Below the pieces are notes generated by a model. It was not told the DNA's origin, did not search any database, and saw only the letters and a list, made by a program, of their open reading frames with translations. From Nemertoderma westbladi (Eukaryota; Xenacoelomorpha; Nemertodermatida; Nemertodermatidae), in assembly GCA_032718475.1 (NCBI GenBank), contig JAUCBJ010005255.1, forward strand, positions 1 through 33,271: a stretch of 33,271 nucleotides of DNA. The letters run 5' to 3'. Below are positions 1 through 10,950 of this stretch, one piece after another. The position numbers and the translations under genes are program-made. Each line of letters begins with the position of its first letter. The first letter of the stretch is position 1.

Positions 1-999
1 CCCCCCTAAAATTTTTTACAAATCTTAATGAGATTGCATGAAATTTGAAACAGAGATAGTTTCACCTCCCGACCACTGACTGGGTGACCCAGAATTTTTA
101 TTTTTGCTTTCAATTTAAAAAATATGTCTCCGTCGATAATTCAACAGTTACACCGCAGTTATTCTTCAAACATATTAATGATTTGTTGGTATTAGTAGAA
201 AGCTGCCCATGCAAGGATTCCAAATATGTAAAAATATTTGAATTTGGTTGGGAAATAGCTGAGATATGGGCATTCGAATGTTGCATTGTCATTGCGGTTC
301 TAATGAGCATAATATTGATGCAGTAGGAGAACTAAAATTTGTCCATCGCGAAAATTGAGAATAAGAGTGACTTGCACCAAATGGTAGGTTCTGGCCATGT
401 GCCTGTGGCACTAGTTCTAAATTTTGGTATCTAACTAAGTTTGGACCCATTTGATGACATTTGATGCATGCAGGAAGTTCTTTCTTGAGTCATTGATCTT
501 TCATCAATGTGTTATATTGTTATAAATTTCATTTTGGTGCATCGCGAAGGCTCGAAATTTCAACCTCCTTGGGATCCGTCAAGATATCGATGAAATTTAG
601 AGAAATTTTTTTGCCTTAATTTTTTACCATTTGGCAACTTTTGTGCACAGGTAGAGCAATGAAATCGGAAAAAAGAAAAACGCACCGCCCTAATATATAT
701 CAGCTGCATATTATGTAGATTACCGGTATCAGTTTGCAGACAGCACTGTGTGCTGCAGAGCTCGGGCTGGAAAGTAGATTGAGGTCCATGCACGGGCACG
801 CCGCACTCGTCTGCTTTGTTCTTGATGCTGTGCTATGTTGGTCCGAGTTTCATTATAGAAATACTGTAAAATACTGTAGGCCTACTACCGGTACATGTAT
901 AGCTATCTGTATAGGCTATTCTGCTATTTGTTATAAATTTTTTTGCTACGGAGTATCTGATATCAGGAGTTTACGGCGTAATATTAATTAGCCGCGGCG
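1..999. other. AT-rich upstream region, no gene recognised
   Basis: Short open frames exist here (for example 84-326 and 734-991), but none shows a recognisable domain, a convincing start context or splice signals. The segment directly before 1000 should hold the 5' UTR and promoter of the carrier gene. I see no clear TATA box or initiator. Confidence 0.5.
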
Positions 1000-1938
1000 A
1001 TGGGTAGCAAAGTTTTCGAAGAATTCGCATTGGGGGCCTCTTCAGGTTGCTCGGCGTGTCTGTTCTCCAACCCGCTGGACGTGGTAAAGACGCGGATGCA
1101 GCTGCAAGGCGAGCTGCTGGCCCGGGGTACCTACGTGCGTCCGTACCGCAACGTTCTACACGCCATGTGGACTATAGGGAAGGTAGACGGGTTGTTAGCA
1201 CTGCAGAAAGGGTTGGTTCCCGCGTTGAGCTACCAATTCGTTATGAACGGAGTTCGAATCGGGGTCTATCAGAACTCTAAGAACGCAGGTCTCCTGTCTA
1301 CCTCCGAGGGGGAATACAGTGTCTGGAGGAACTTCCTGGGTGGGTCTATTTCCGGTTTGCTAGGGGCTACGTGCGCTAGTCCCTTCTATCTGATGAAGAC
1401 TCAGTTACAGAGTCGTTCTGCGGATAGCATCGCGGTGGGGCACCAACACTCGCACCGGGGAATGATTGCGGGGCTGCGCGATGTGTACCGCAGGGAGGGG
1501 TTGCGGGGCTGGTGGAGGGGGGTGACCGCCGCCCAGGCTCGGGTATTCGTCGGCTCGGGGGCGCAACTGGGTTCCTTCGCTCTTTTTAAGGAGTATCTAC
1601 CTCGAACTCGGGCCTCCAATCTGGATAAGACGTCGCTTAGGGTCGTGTCCGCGGGTTGTTCCGGGATATTCGTCGTGTGTTGTATGACCCCGATGGATGT
1701 GTGCTCCACTCGGATGTACAACCAGCCAACCACCGCCGCCGGTAAGGGGGTCTATTACAGCAATCTAGTGGACTGTATAGTGAAGATATTAACCAAGGAA
1801 GGGCCTCTCGCCTTCTATAAGGGGATATCGGCATCTTTGTTCAGGTTGTGGCCCCACACCGTGTTACATCTGACTTTCTGGGACACTTTCCGAGAATATT
1901 ATTTATCTTACGTTAAGCTGAAACAGGAGAAAGTCTAG
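1000..1938 (+). CDS. SLC25A35: Mitochondrial carrier, SLC25A35-type
   Basis: A complete 312-residue member of the SLC25 mitochondrial carrier family, which are inner-membrane transporters built from three repeats of about 100 residues. Each repeat signature is visible: P25-L-D-V-V-K30, P128-F-Y-L-M-K133 and P231-M-D-V-C-S-T-R238. Recalled similarity is closest to SLC25A35 (and its relative SLC25A34): the segments TRMQLQGEL (31-39), KVDGLLALQKGL (61-72), IAVGHQ (144-149) and LYNQP-like MYNQP (239-243) are typical of that subgroup. Length matches the family (about 300 residues). The start has G at -3 and G at +4, a good Kozak context. The substrate of SLC25A35 is not firmly established. The gene is one uninterrupted exon, GC-rich relative to its surroundings, whereas vertebrate orthologs have introns. 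It could therefore be an old retrocopy or an intron-loss lineage. No frameshift or stop disrupts it. Confidence 0.93.
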   Translation: MGSKVFEEFALGASSGCSACLFSNPLDVVKTRMQLQGELLARGTYVRPYRNVLHAMWTIGKVDGLLALQKGLVPALSYQFVMNGVRIGVYQNSKNAGLLSTSEGEYSVWRNFLGGSISGLLGATCASPFYLMKTQLQSRSADSIAVGHQHSHRGMIAGLRDVYRREGLRGWWRGVTAAQARVFVGSGAQLGSFALFKEYLPRTRASNLDKTSLRVVSAGCSGIFVVCCMTPMDVCSTRMYNQPTTAAGKGVYYSNLVDCIVKILTKEGPLAFYKGISASLFRLWPHTVLHLTFWDTFREYYLSYVKLKQEKV

Positions 1939-3623
1939 AGGGATGTAGTTCGGTCTTTTGGTGCTATTTATATTAGTAATTAATGTGGTATCGCGTTATA
2001 TACGCTGGTACAATACAATACAATACGTCCACCACACATAACAGGTATGCCACATTGTATTCCACTTTTCATCTGATACCCTTATTGCCTTTTTACTTCT
2101 CCTTGCTCCCGTAAAAGGTGAAAAAATCCGGCGTTTTTAGGAATAAAAGTAGCTAAATCCTCTCCTCTTCTGTTTTGGGGATAATTAAGTAATTCCCATC
2201 TATTTGTAGGAAAATAGCCAAATCTTTATCATTTTTTTAAACTTCGAGTTTATAATTTGGTTAAAAAGCAAATTATGTGGAATAAAAAGCTTCAATTTAA
2301 TTCGTTTACTTTTTGTTTTGTTTTTGATACCAAATTTGTTTTTTAAATCAATTGTTGATTATTTGAGGTTATACTTATACAACTTTTCAGATCTGGTTCT
2401 CACTTAAATCTAAAAAGAACGACGTATTTAGTGTTTCTTTCCAAGTGGTAGTTGCGTTTAATATTATTGTAAAACTCTTTGTGAGGTTTAACTAGGAATA
2501 ATAAGTGTGAATTCTTGTGCTTTTTGTTTATCTTTAGGATTTCGGTTTGATAGCCACCGTATTCCTTATAGTTCGCCATTTCCAACGCACAAAAGTATTG
2601 TATCCGAATCTTAAACAGTATTTTTTCTTAATAACTATTATTTAAGGCATCACCGCATACTTCTACGATGACATGTCATTGAATACTGTACATAAAGAGT
2701 TTTTAGTGCATTAATAACAAATTTAGCTATTTAAATAATTAAATTAATTTGATATCTTATTAAGTGATGAATCTGTACACATTAATGGTTAATATGAATG
2801 TCTCTAGCTCTACTTGTGTTCTTTATATTATTATCAGTATAATAATACTTAAACGTAAAGTTCTTCTGTTGTGGCAAATATCTTAAACAACAAAATCTAC
2901 ATGAAGGTAAATCTGACCTGTTGCTGTGATTGTTTATTATAATTTGAGTTAAGTTGGCCAATATAATTATTTATTAGGGATCGTCTATCACACCTGTAAC
3001 AGCCGGCAATGCATCCACCGTGATGTGTGGGGCGAGCCACAAAGTCTAGTTTCGCTTTTGTGTAGGCCTAGCTGGTATAATTAGTTGACCGTCAGTCACG
3101 ATCAGGGTCAGTCCGGATCATTGATCTTTGAGGAAATGGAACCAAACTTGGTACACATGTACTTGTACTAAGGTTTATTTAAATTCTACTCACAGTCAGA
3201 CATCTATAGTTCCTATATCGGCCGCTAGGGGGAGTGACAATGTCCACTAATTGTACACGAAGGTTCATTTAGCCAACGTGCTGCACGAATTCCCCACGGA
3301 ATTAGAATTTACTACATCCTAATTAATTGATTCCAGTTTTATAAATATGCGTTGAGAAAGTAAAACAATTATTGCAGCATATCTTCTTTTATATTTTCCG
3401 CATTTTTAGCCTTGTGTGCAGTTTTATTTCGCTGTAGCTATAGGATCTAATTTTATGTGGTATTTTATTTTCTTAAGAATTAATGTGGTGTTTTGGTGTT
3501 GTTTATTATTAATCCTCGTATTTCTACTTCGGTAATATAAACTTAAATGATGAAAAGTCATTGTTTACTTTTTTTTGTTGTATTGGAGTTAATTTCGCAA
3601 ACTAATTTTAGTAAAGAAACACG
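1939..3623. other. AT-rich intergenic segment
   Basis: Apart from the possible 3' UTR of the carrier gene, no coding region is supported. A GGCCGCTAGGGGGAG motif at 3220-3234 resembles the CTCF core. Sequence around 3120-3260 looks like a dispersed repeat, but I see no second full copy in the window. Confidence 0.45.
2142..2147 (+). promoter_or_regulatory. Candidate polyadenylation signal of the carrier gene
   Basis: AATAAA about 200 bp after the carrier stop codon. Another AATAAA lies near 2281. Either could serve; no cDNA evidence is available. Confidence 0.4.
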
Positions 3624-6600
3624 TTATTGAGTAATGTAACAATGTATGTTATCTGAGTAATGTAACAATGTATGTTATCTGAGTAATGTAACAATGTATG
3701 TTATCTGAGTAATGTAACAATGTATGTTATCTGAGTAATGTAACAATGTATGCTATCTGAGTAATGTAACAATGTATGCTATCTGAGTAATGTAACAATG
3801 TATGCTATCTGAGTAATGTAACAATGTATGTTATCTGAGTAATGTAACAATGTATGTTATCTGAGTAATGTAACAATGTATGTTATCTGAGTAATGTAAC
3901 AATGTATGTTATCTGAGTAATAATGTAACAATGTATGTTATCTGAGTAATGTAACAATGTATGTTATCTGAGTAATGTAACAATGTATGTTATCTGAGTA
4001 ATGTAACAATGTATGTTATCTGAGTAATGTAACAATGTATGTTATCTGAGTAATGTAACAATGTATGTTATCTGAGTAATAATGTAACAATGTATGTTAT
4101 CTGAGTAATGTAACAATGTATGTTATCTGAGTAATGTAACAATGTATGTTATCTGAGTAATGTAACAATGTATGTTATCTGAGTAATGTAACAATGTATG
4201 TTATCTGAGTAATGTAACAATGTATGTTATCTGAGTAATGTAACAATGTATGTTATCTGAGTAATGTAACAATGTATGTTATCTGAGTAATGTAACAATG
4301 TATGTTATCTGAGTAATGTAACAATGTATGTTATCTGAGTAATGTAACAATGTATGTTATCTGAGTAATGTAACAATGTATGTTATCTGAGTAATGTAAC
4401 AATGTATGCTATCTGAGTAATGTAACAATGTATGCTATCTGAGTAATGTAACAATGTATGCTATCTGAGTAATGTAACAATGTATGTTATCTGAGTAATG
4501 TAACAATGTATGTTATCTGAGTAATGTAACAATGTATGTTATCTGAGTAATGTAACAATGTATGTTATCTGAGTAATAATGTAACAATGTATGTTATCTG
4601 AGTAATGTAACAATGTATGTTATCTGAGTAATGTAACAATGTATGTTATCTGAGTAATGTAACAATGTATGTTATCTGAGTAATGTAACAATGTATGTTA
4701 TCTGAGTAATGTAACAATGTATGTTATCTGAGTAATGTAACAATGTATGTTATCTGAGTAATGTAACAATGTATGTTATCTGAGTAATGTAACAATGTAT
4801 GTTATCTGAGTAATGTAACAATGTATGTTATCTGAGTAATGTAACAATGTATGTTATCTGAGTAATGTAACAATGTATGTTATCTGAGTAATGTAACAAT
4901 GTATGTTATCTGAGTAATGTAACAATGTATGTTATCTGAGTAATGTAACAATGTATGTTATCTGAGTAATGTAACAATGTATGTTATCTGAGTAATGTAA
5001 CAATGTATGTTATCTGAGTAATGTAACAATGTATGTTATCTGAGTAATGTAACAATGTATGTTATCTGAGTAATGTAACAATGTATGTTATCTGAGTAAT
5101 GTAACAATGTATGTTATCTGAGTAATGTAACAATGTATGTTATCTGAGTAATGTAACAATGTATGTTATCTGAGTAATGTAACAATGTATGTTATCTGAG
5201 TAATGTAACAATGTATGTTATCTGAGTAATGTAACAATGTATGTTATCTGAGTAATGTAACAATATATGTTATCTGAGTAATGTAACAATGTATGTTATC
5301 TGAGTAATGTAACAATGTATGTTATCTGAGTAATGTAACAATGTATGTTATCTGAGTAATGTAACAATGTATGTTATCTGAGTAATGTAACAATGTATGT
5401 TATCTGAGTAATGTAACAATGTATGTTATCTGAGTAATGTAACAATGTATGTTATCTGAGTAATGTAACAATGTATGTTATCTGAGTAATGTAACAATAT
5501 ATGTTATCTGAGTAATGTAACAATGTATGTTATCTGAGTAATGTAACAATGTATGTTATCTGAGTAATGTAACAATGTATGTTATCTGAGTAATGTAACA
5601 ATGTATGTTATCTGAGTAATGTAACAATGTATGTTATCTGAGTAATGTAACAATGTATGTTATCTGAGTAATGTAACAATGTATGTTATCTGAGTAATGT
5701 AACAATGTATGTTATCTGAGTAATGTAACAATGTATGTTATCTGAGTAATGTAACAATGTATGTTATCTGAGTAATGTAACAATGTATGTTATCTGAGTA
5801 ATGTAACAATGTATGTTATCTGAGTAATGTAACAAAATATGTTATCTGAGTAATGTAACAATGTATGTTATCTGAGTAATGTAACAATGTATGTTATCTG
5901 AGTAATGTAACAATGTATGTTATCTGAGTAATGTAACAATATATGTTATCTGAGTAATGTAACAATGTATGTTATCTGAGTAATGTAACAATGTATGTTA
6001 TCTGAGTAATGTAACAATGTATGTTATCTGAGTAATGTAACAATGTATGTTATCTGAGTAATGTAACAATGTATGTTATCTGAGTAATGTAACAATGTAT
6101 GTTATCTGAGTAATGTAACAATGTATGTTATCTGAGTAATGTAACAATGTATGTTATCTGAGTAATGTAACAATGTATGTTATCTGAGTAATGTAACAAT
6201 GTATGTTATCTGAGTAATGTAACAATGTATGTTATCTGAGTAATGTAACAATGTATGTTATCTGAGTAATGTAACAATATATGTTATCTGAGTAATGTAA
6301 CAATGTATGTTATCTGAGTAATGTAACAATGTATGTTATCTGAGTAATGTAACAAAATATGTTATCTGAGTAATGTAACAATGTATGTTATCTGAGTAAT
6401 GTAACAATGTATGTTATCTGAGTAATGTAACAATGTATGTTATCTGAGTAATGTAACAATATATGTTATCTGAGTAATGTAACAATGTATGTTATCTGAG
6501 TAATGTAACAATGTATGTTATCTGAGTAATGTAACAAAATATGTTATCTGAGTAATGTAACAATGTATGTTATCTGAGTAATGTAACAATGTATGTTATC

Positions 6601-6989
6601 TGAGTAATGTAACAATGTATGTTATCTGAGTAATGTAACAATATATGTTATCTGAGTAATGTAACAATGTATGTTATCTGAGTAATGTAACAATGTATGT
6701 TATCTGAGTAATGTAACAATGTATGTTATCTGAGTAATGTAACAATGTATGTTATCTGAGTAATGTAACAATGTATGTTATCTGAGTAATGTAACAATGT
6801 ATGTTATCTGAGTAATGTAACAATGTATGTTATCTGAGTAATGTAACAATGTATGTTATCTGAGTAATGTAACAATGTATGTTATCTGAGTAATGTAACA
6901 ATGTATGTTATCTGAGTAATGTAACAATATATGTTATCTGAGTAATGTAACAATGTATGTTATCTGAGTAATGTAACAATGTATGTTAT
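3624..6989. repeat. 26-bp minisatellite, array 1 (about 129 units)
   Basis: Head-to-tail tandem repeat of a 26-bp AT-rich unit containing GAGTAATGTAACAATGTATG followed by TTATCT. Units are almost identical. Recurrent variants are ATGCTATC for ATGTTATC (near 3750-3810 and 4410-4470), a 3-bp TAA insertion (near 3920, 4080 and 4575), AATATATG (for example near 5265, 5498 and 6275) and AAAATATG (near 5834, 6355 and 6537). The same unit resumes at 10951 beyond the inserted element, so arrays 1 and 2 were once continuous. Every frame contains stops, so it is non-coding. Confidence 0.98.
6978..6989. repeat. Left target-site duplication of the inserted element
   Basis: AATGTATGTTAT is the last piece of array 1 and recurs at 10951-10962 as the first piece of array 2. 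In a tandem array a resumed phase could also arise by recombination, but a 12-bp overlap is what target-primed insertion would leave. Confidence 0.55.
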
Positions 6990-7171
6990 AAGGGTACTAT
7001 AGGGTTGATAGTATAAGGGTACTATAGATACACTAGAGTAGATAGTAGTGACGTATAGTACATGATACCGGCCCTACGCCTATCTGCCTTTGAAGTTGAC
7101 CGACTGGGCTGCTTTCGCCACGCTTCGATAGGTTGCGCTCTTTGTGAGCCGCCACTGTCGCCTGAAGAGGA

Positions 7172-10100
7172 ATGACGTGTTGCGGTTGCGGCTTCAACAG
7201 CACTTGCGTGCGGGGCTGCGCCTGCGTGAAGGGAAAGATAGACTGCCTGGACTGCGTTCCAGGTACGCGAAGACAGTGCCGGAATGGTGGGGCCGGTTCG
7301 CAGATCAGCAGATCCCAACCCACCCCGACCAGCGATGGACCACGTGATTTGGCTGCACCTACTCCGTTCTCCCAGCCGACTCCTGCCGAGTCGGGGAGGG
7401 TGGACGAGTCCTTCGATGAGACGTTGGTGGAATTGTCGGACAGCGATGGTTCATTCCTCTCGCTCAGTGACACCCTGGTGTCAGGTGCTTCTCCCTGGGC
7501 CCCCGTTGTGTCTGGTGTCGCCACTACTGTGTCTGGTGCTGCCCCCCTCGCCCCTACGGTGTCTGGTGTCGCCCACCTCGCCCCTATGGTGTCTGATGTC
7601 GCCCCCCTCGCCCCTACGGTGTCTGGTTTTGCCCCCCTCGCCCCTACGGTGTCCGGTGTTGCCCCCCTCACCCCTATGGCGTCCGGTGTTGCCCCCCTCT
7701 CCCCTATGGTGTCCGGGGTCGCCCCTTCGGTGTCTGGTATCGCCCACCTCGCCCCAACGGTGTCTGTTTCAGCCCCCCTGCCCCTAGGGTGTCCGGCGTT
7801 GCCCCCCTCGCCCCTATGGTGTCCGGCATTGCCCCCCTCGCCCCTACGGTGTCCGGCGTTGCCCCCCTCGCCCCTAGGGTGTCCGGCATTGCCAGGGGTT
7901 CGCCTGTAGAAGCGGTTTGGTGCGACAGTAGATTTCCCACTCAACGGTTGGAGTCCGCAATAACCCAAGCGTACGATACCATTGTACACTGGCGGGCTAA
8001 TCTGTTCCTGGTCCCCCCTGGTGCTATAGGTAGAGACCTGGTCAGATGTCGAGGATCGTTGGGCTGGCAACTATGGAAAACCCGCTACAGAAGGTCGCCC
8101 TCCCTGCGCTGATGATACTGCCTGCCCTGCTTCTACAGAAACCCAGTCGCAAGTCCACCACGGCGACCAATAGAAGCGTGCTGGTGAGGAGGCTGGCGAG
8201 CTGGAAGAGGGCCGAGTTTAAGGAGTTGCTCGTTGAAGCCCGGGCTATCCAAGCCCACCTCCCGAAACGGGTTCAATCCGTGTCGCAGAACGTCGCGCAA
8301 CAGAAGGCTTTCATCCGCCACATGCTGACCGGGAACATCTCGGCAGCTACCAGATGCCTCGGTCAGTTACACCGGGGTAAACCTTTGGGACTCAACGACA
8401 CGTTCACGGATAAAGACGGTGTCACAAAGGTGGTTCGCGATGTATTGCTGGAGAAGCACCCTCCCGCCAAACCCGCGGACAAGTCGATCCTGCTGACTGA
8501 GTTCGAGGGCGCTCCCGAGCACCACGCGGTGGTGTTCGAACAGCTGACTGGGCAGCTGGTTCTCTCCAGCCTTCTCAGGATGAAGGGGAACGCCGCGGGT
8601 CCTTCCGGTGTCGATGTTCAGGGGTGGAAACACCTGCTGACGAAGTTCCGCTCGCAGTCTACGAGTTGTGCGATCGGATCGCGAATCTGGGTAAACTCAT
8701 CTCGCAGACCACGGTTCCGTCCGGGACTCTGTCGGCGCTGTTATCCGCCCGACTCAGCGCGCTAGATAAGAACCCCGGCGTCCGACCCATCGGGATCGGC
8801 GAGGTTCTCCGACGAGTTATCGGGAAGGCGGCGATCCGCTGCATTCGCGAAGATCTGGAGATCTGGAGTTGGCGGGTCGGTGCAGCTCTGTCTGGGGCAG
8901 AAGTCCGGCATCGAGTACGCTGTCCACAGTCTAAATGACGCGTTCGAGCGGGACGACTGCGACGGCGTTCTCCAGGTGGATGCAACCAACGCGTTTAACG
9001 CGCTCAACCGTGAGGGGGCGTTACACAACATCCGCGTAGTGTGCCCCGGGCTCCACAAGATCGTAGCTAACTGCTACAGCAAACCGGCGCGGCTGTTCGT
9101 GGGGGGGGAAACCTTGCTGTCGGAGGAAGGAACAACCCAAGGAGACCCCGTCGCGATGGCCATGTACGGCTGTGGGGCGCTCCCGTTCGTGTGCGAGTTG
9201 GAGCGCGGGTGTACCACGGATCAGAAATGGTACGCAGACGACGGGAACGCGGCTGGGAAGCTCACTGAGCTCCTGAAGTTCCTCGTGATCGCACTGGCCC
9301 GGGGGCCGCTCTATGGGTACTACCCCACCAAGTGTTGCCTCACCGTGAAATTGGACAAACTGGCGGAGGCGGAGAAGCTGTTCGCCGGCTACAACGTCTC
9401 CATTAACTGTGTCGGGAACAAACTCCTTGGTGGTGTCATCGGGACCGAGGAGTTCCGTCGGAGTTTCACCCAGGAGAAGGTTGAGGGGTTCGCAGCCGAC
9501 GTCGAACGACTTAGCGATATAGCGGCGGTGGACCCGCACTGCGCCTATGCGGGGTTGGCGTTCGGCCTGGCGTGCCGCTGGCGCTACATTGCCCGGGTGG
9601 TTCCGGGTGCGACGGACCAGTTCGGGGAGTTGGAGGAGGCGGTAAACCGGTTTCTCTGCCGCCTCACGAACCGCCCAGCCATTCCGGTGGATGAGCGGGA
9701 GTTGTTGTCGCTGCCGATTCGCGACGGCGGGCTTGGAATACCAGTTCCTCAGGATCTCTCGTCTCAGTACCGGCACTCCCGCCTCGTGTGTGAACCGTTC
9801 GTCGAGGCCACCACGGAGTCCATGTCGGAGGTCAGGGAGGAACAGATGAAGGTTGTGAAGTCAATCAAAATTGTGGCAGCGGCTGTAAACAAAATAAAGA
9901 AGGACCAAGTAATAGCCAAGCTGCCCCAACACCAATCCAACCTTTGTAACCTGGTAAGCGAGAAAGGAGCGTCCGCCTGGCTGAACTGCAAACCTCTGAC
10001 TCTACATGAAACTCACCTCGATAAACAAGAGTTCCGCGACTCCTTGTGCCTCCGCTACGGGTGGACGCCACCGAATCTTCCTTCTCGTTGTGCCTGTGGG

Positions 10101-10745
10101 GTGCGATTTACCTCGTCCCACGTCCTGTCGTGCCCCACTGGAGGATTCCCCTCCATTCGGCATAACGAGATCCGCGACTTCGTTGCCGACACCCTAACCG
10201 AGGTGGCCCACAATGTAGGGGTGGAACCGCAACTCCAGCCATTATCGGGCGAGACTTTCAGTCATCGGTCGACTTCGACAGACCAGCAGGCGAGGCTAGA
10301 CGTTTCGGTGAGCGGATTCTGGGGCAACCGCTTCCAGAAGACGTTCATCGACGTCTCAGTCTTTAACCCGCTGGCAGACACCAACGCGGCGATGTCCCTT
10401 CCGGCAGCCCACCTACACCACGAGTCTCGCAAGAGACTCAAGTACGAGGACCGGTTGCGGGAGGTCGAGCACGCCAGCTTCACTCCGCTTATCTTCTCGA
10501 CGTTCGGTGGAACTTCGCCGGCAGCGTCGCAGTTCCTCAAGCGCTTGTCACTGAAGCTGTCCGACAAACGTGACTACCCGTACTCCGAGTGCGTGGTGTG
10601 GGTGCGCAGGCGGCTGAGCTTCGCGCTATTGCGATCAGCCCTCCTCTGTCTGCGTGGCAATCGGTCCGCCAGGAAGCGTCCGGTGAGGTGCGATGTTGGG
10701 GAAACGTCCATCGTCCTCAGTAACGCCGACAGCAATCCGGTGTGA
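7172..10745 (+). pseudogene. Frameshifted retroelement polyprotein (Cys cluster, RT, RLE-like)
   Basis: Reading starts at 7172 with a Cys-rich segment (C-C-G-C, then C-V-R-G-C-A-C-V-K-G and C-L-D-C), like the CXC-type clusters found at the N-terminus of related elements. A Pro/Ala linker of repeated VSGVAPLAPT follows. The frame then changes about four times: near 7780, near 8050-8085, near 8640-8655 and near 8865-8885. Conserved segments continue across each break (VHWRANLFLVP, then ALLLQKPSRKS, then NPGVRPIGIGEVLRRVIGKA, then LGQKSGIEYAVHSL). The longest piece, 8880-10745, has RT motif A (D34-ATNAFN), motif B (G84-TTQGDP) and motif C (Y118-ADD). It ends with C-x-C, H and C residues, RHNEIRD and two Asp-Val segments (LDVSV, FIDVSV) around residues 402-492, which resemble an RLE nuclease. 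The catalytic RT residues are intact, but the breaks make the copy inactive unless they are assembly errors. Confidence 0.8.
7490..7895 (+). repeat. 30-bp coding minisatellite inside the retroelement
   Basis: About 13 copies of a GC-rich 30-bp unit that translates as VSG[V/I/F]APLAP[T/M]. It forms the linker between the Cys cluster and the RT region. A frame change within it (near 7780) moves the same peptide repeat from one frame to another, as expected from slippage. Confidence 0.85.
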
Positions 10746-10950
10746 TGGGCTAGTTCATTACAGTATTCAGGTGTTAGCTGCAGACAGTACTGGTATTGCA
10801 GTCCTGTAGGCAATATTCTACTGTTGTGTTCATACGGTTGCTAGGTGATGGGTAATGACAGCTGGTGGTGGTTGAATTATGTTTGTCCAGTAATTTTTGT
10901 GCTTTGTGTGTTATTTTTAAAGATGAATATAATATAATATACTGTCAAAA

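Larger units (their letters stand above)
6990..10950 (+). mobile_element. Non-LTR-type retroelement inserted in the 26-bp minisatellite
   Basis: A 3.96-kb GC-rich block that interrupts the AT-rich minisatellite and is flanked by the 12-bp direct repeat AATGTATGTTAT. The 5' end contains a short tandem duplication (TATAAGGGTACTATAG at 6987-7002 and again at 7012-7027). The body encodes an N-terminal Cys cluster, a Pro/Ala-rich minisatellite-like linker, a reverse transcriptase with YADD and a C-terminal Cys/His plus endonuclease-like region. The 3' end is AT-rich and ends in a short A run. No long terminal repeats are seen. The clade is uncertain: the C-terminus resembles restriction-like endonuclease (RLE) LINEs of the R2 type, but I could not assign a named family. 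Confidence 0.85.

Noticed and set aside
84-991. Small frames at the left end (84-326, 734-991)
   Set aside because: No domain, no codon pattern unlike background and no splice or start context.
7033-8070. 345-codon minus-strand frame rich in TPDTVGARG
   Set aside because: It is the antisense of the GC-rich 30-bp coding repeat of the retroelement. The plus strand carries the recognisable Cys cluster and RT.
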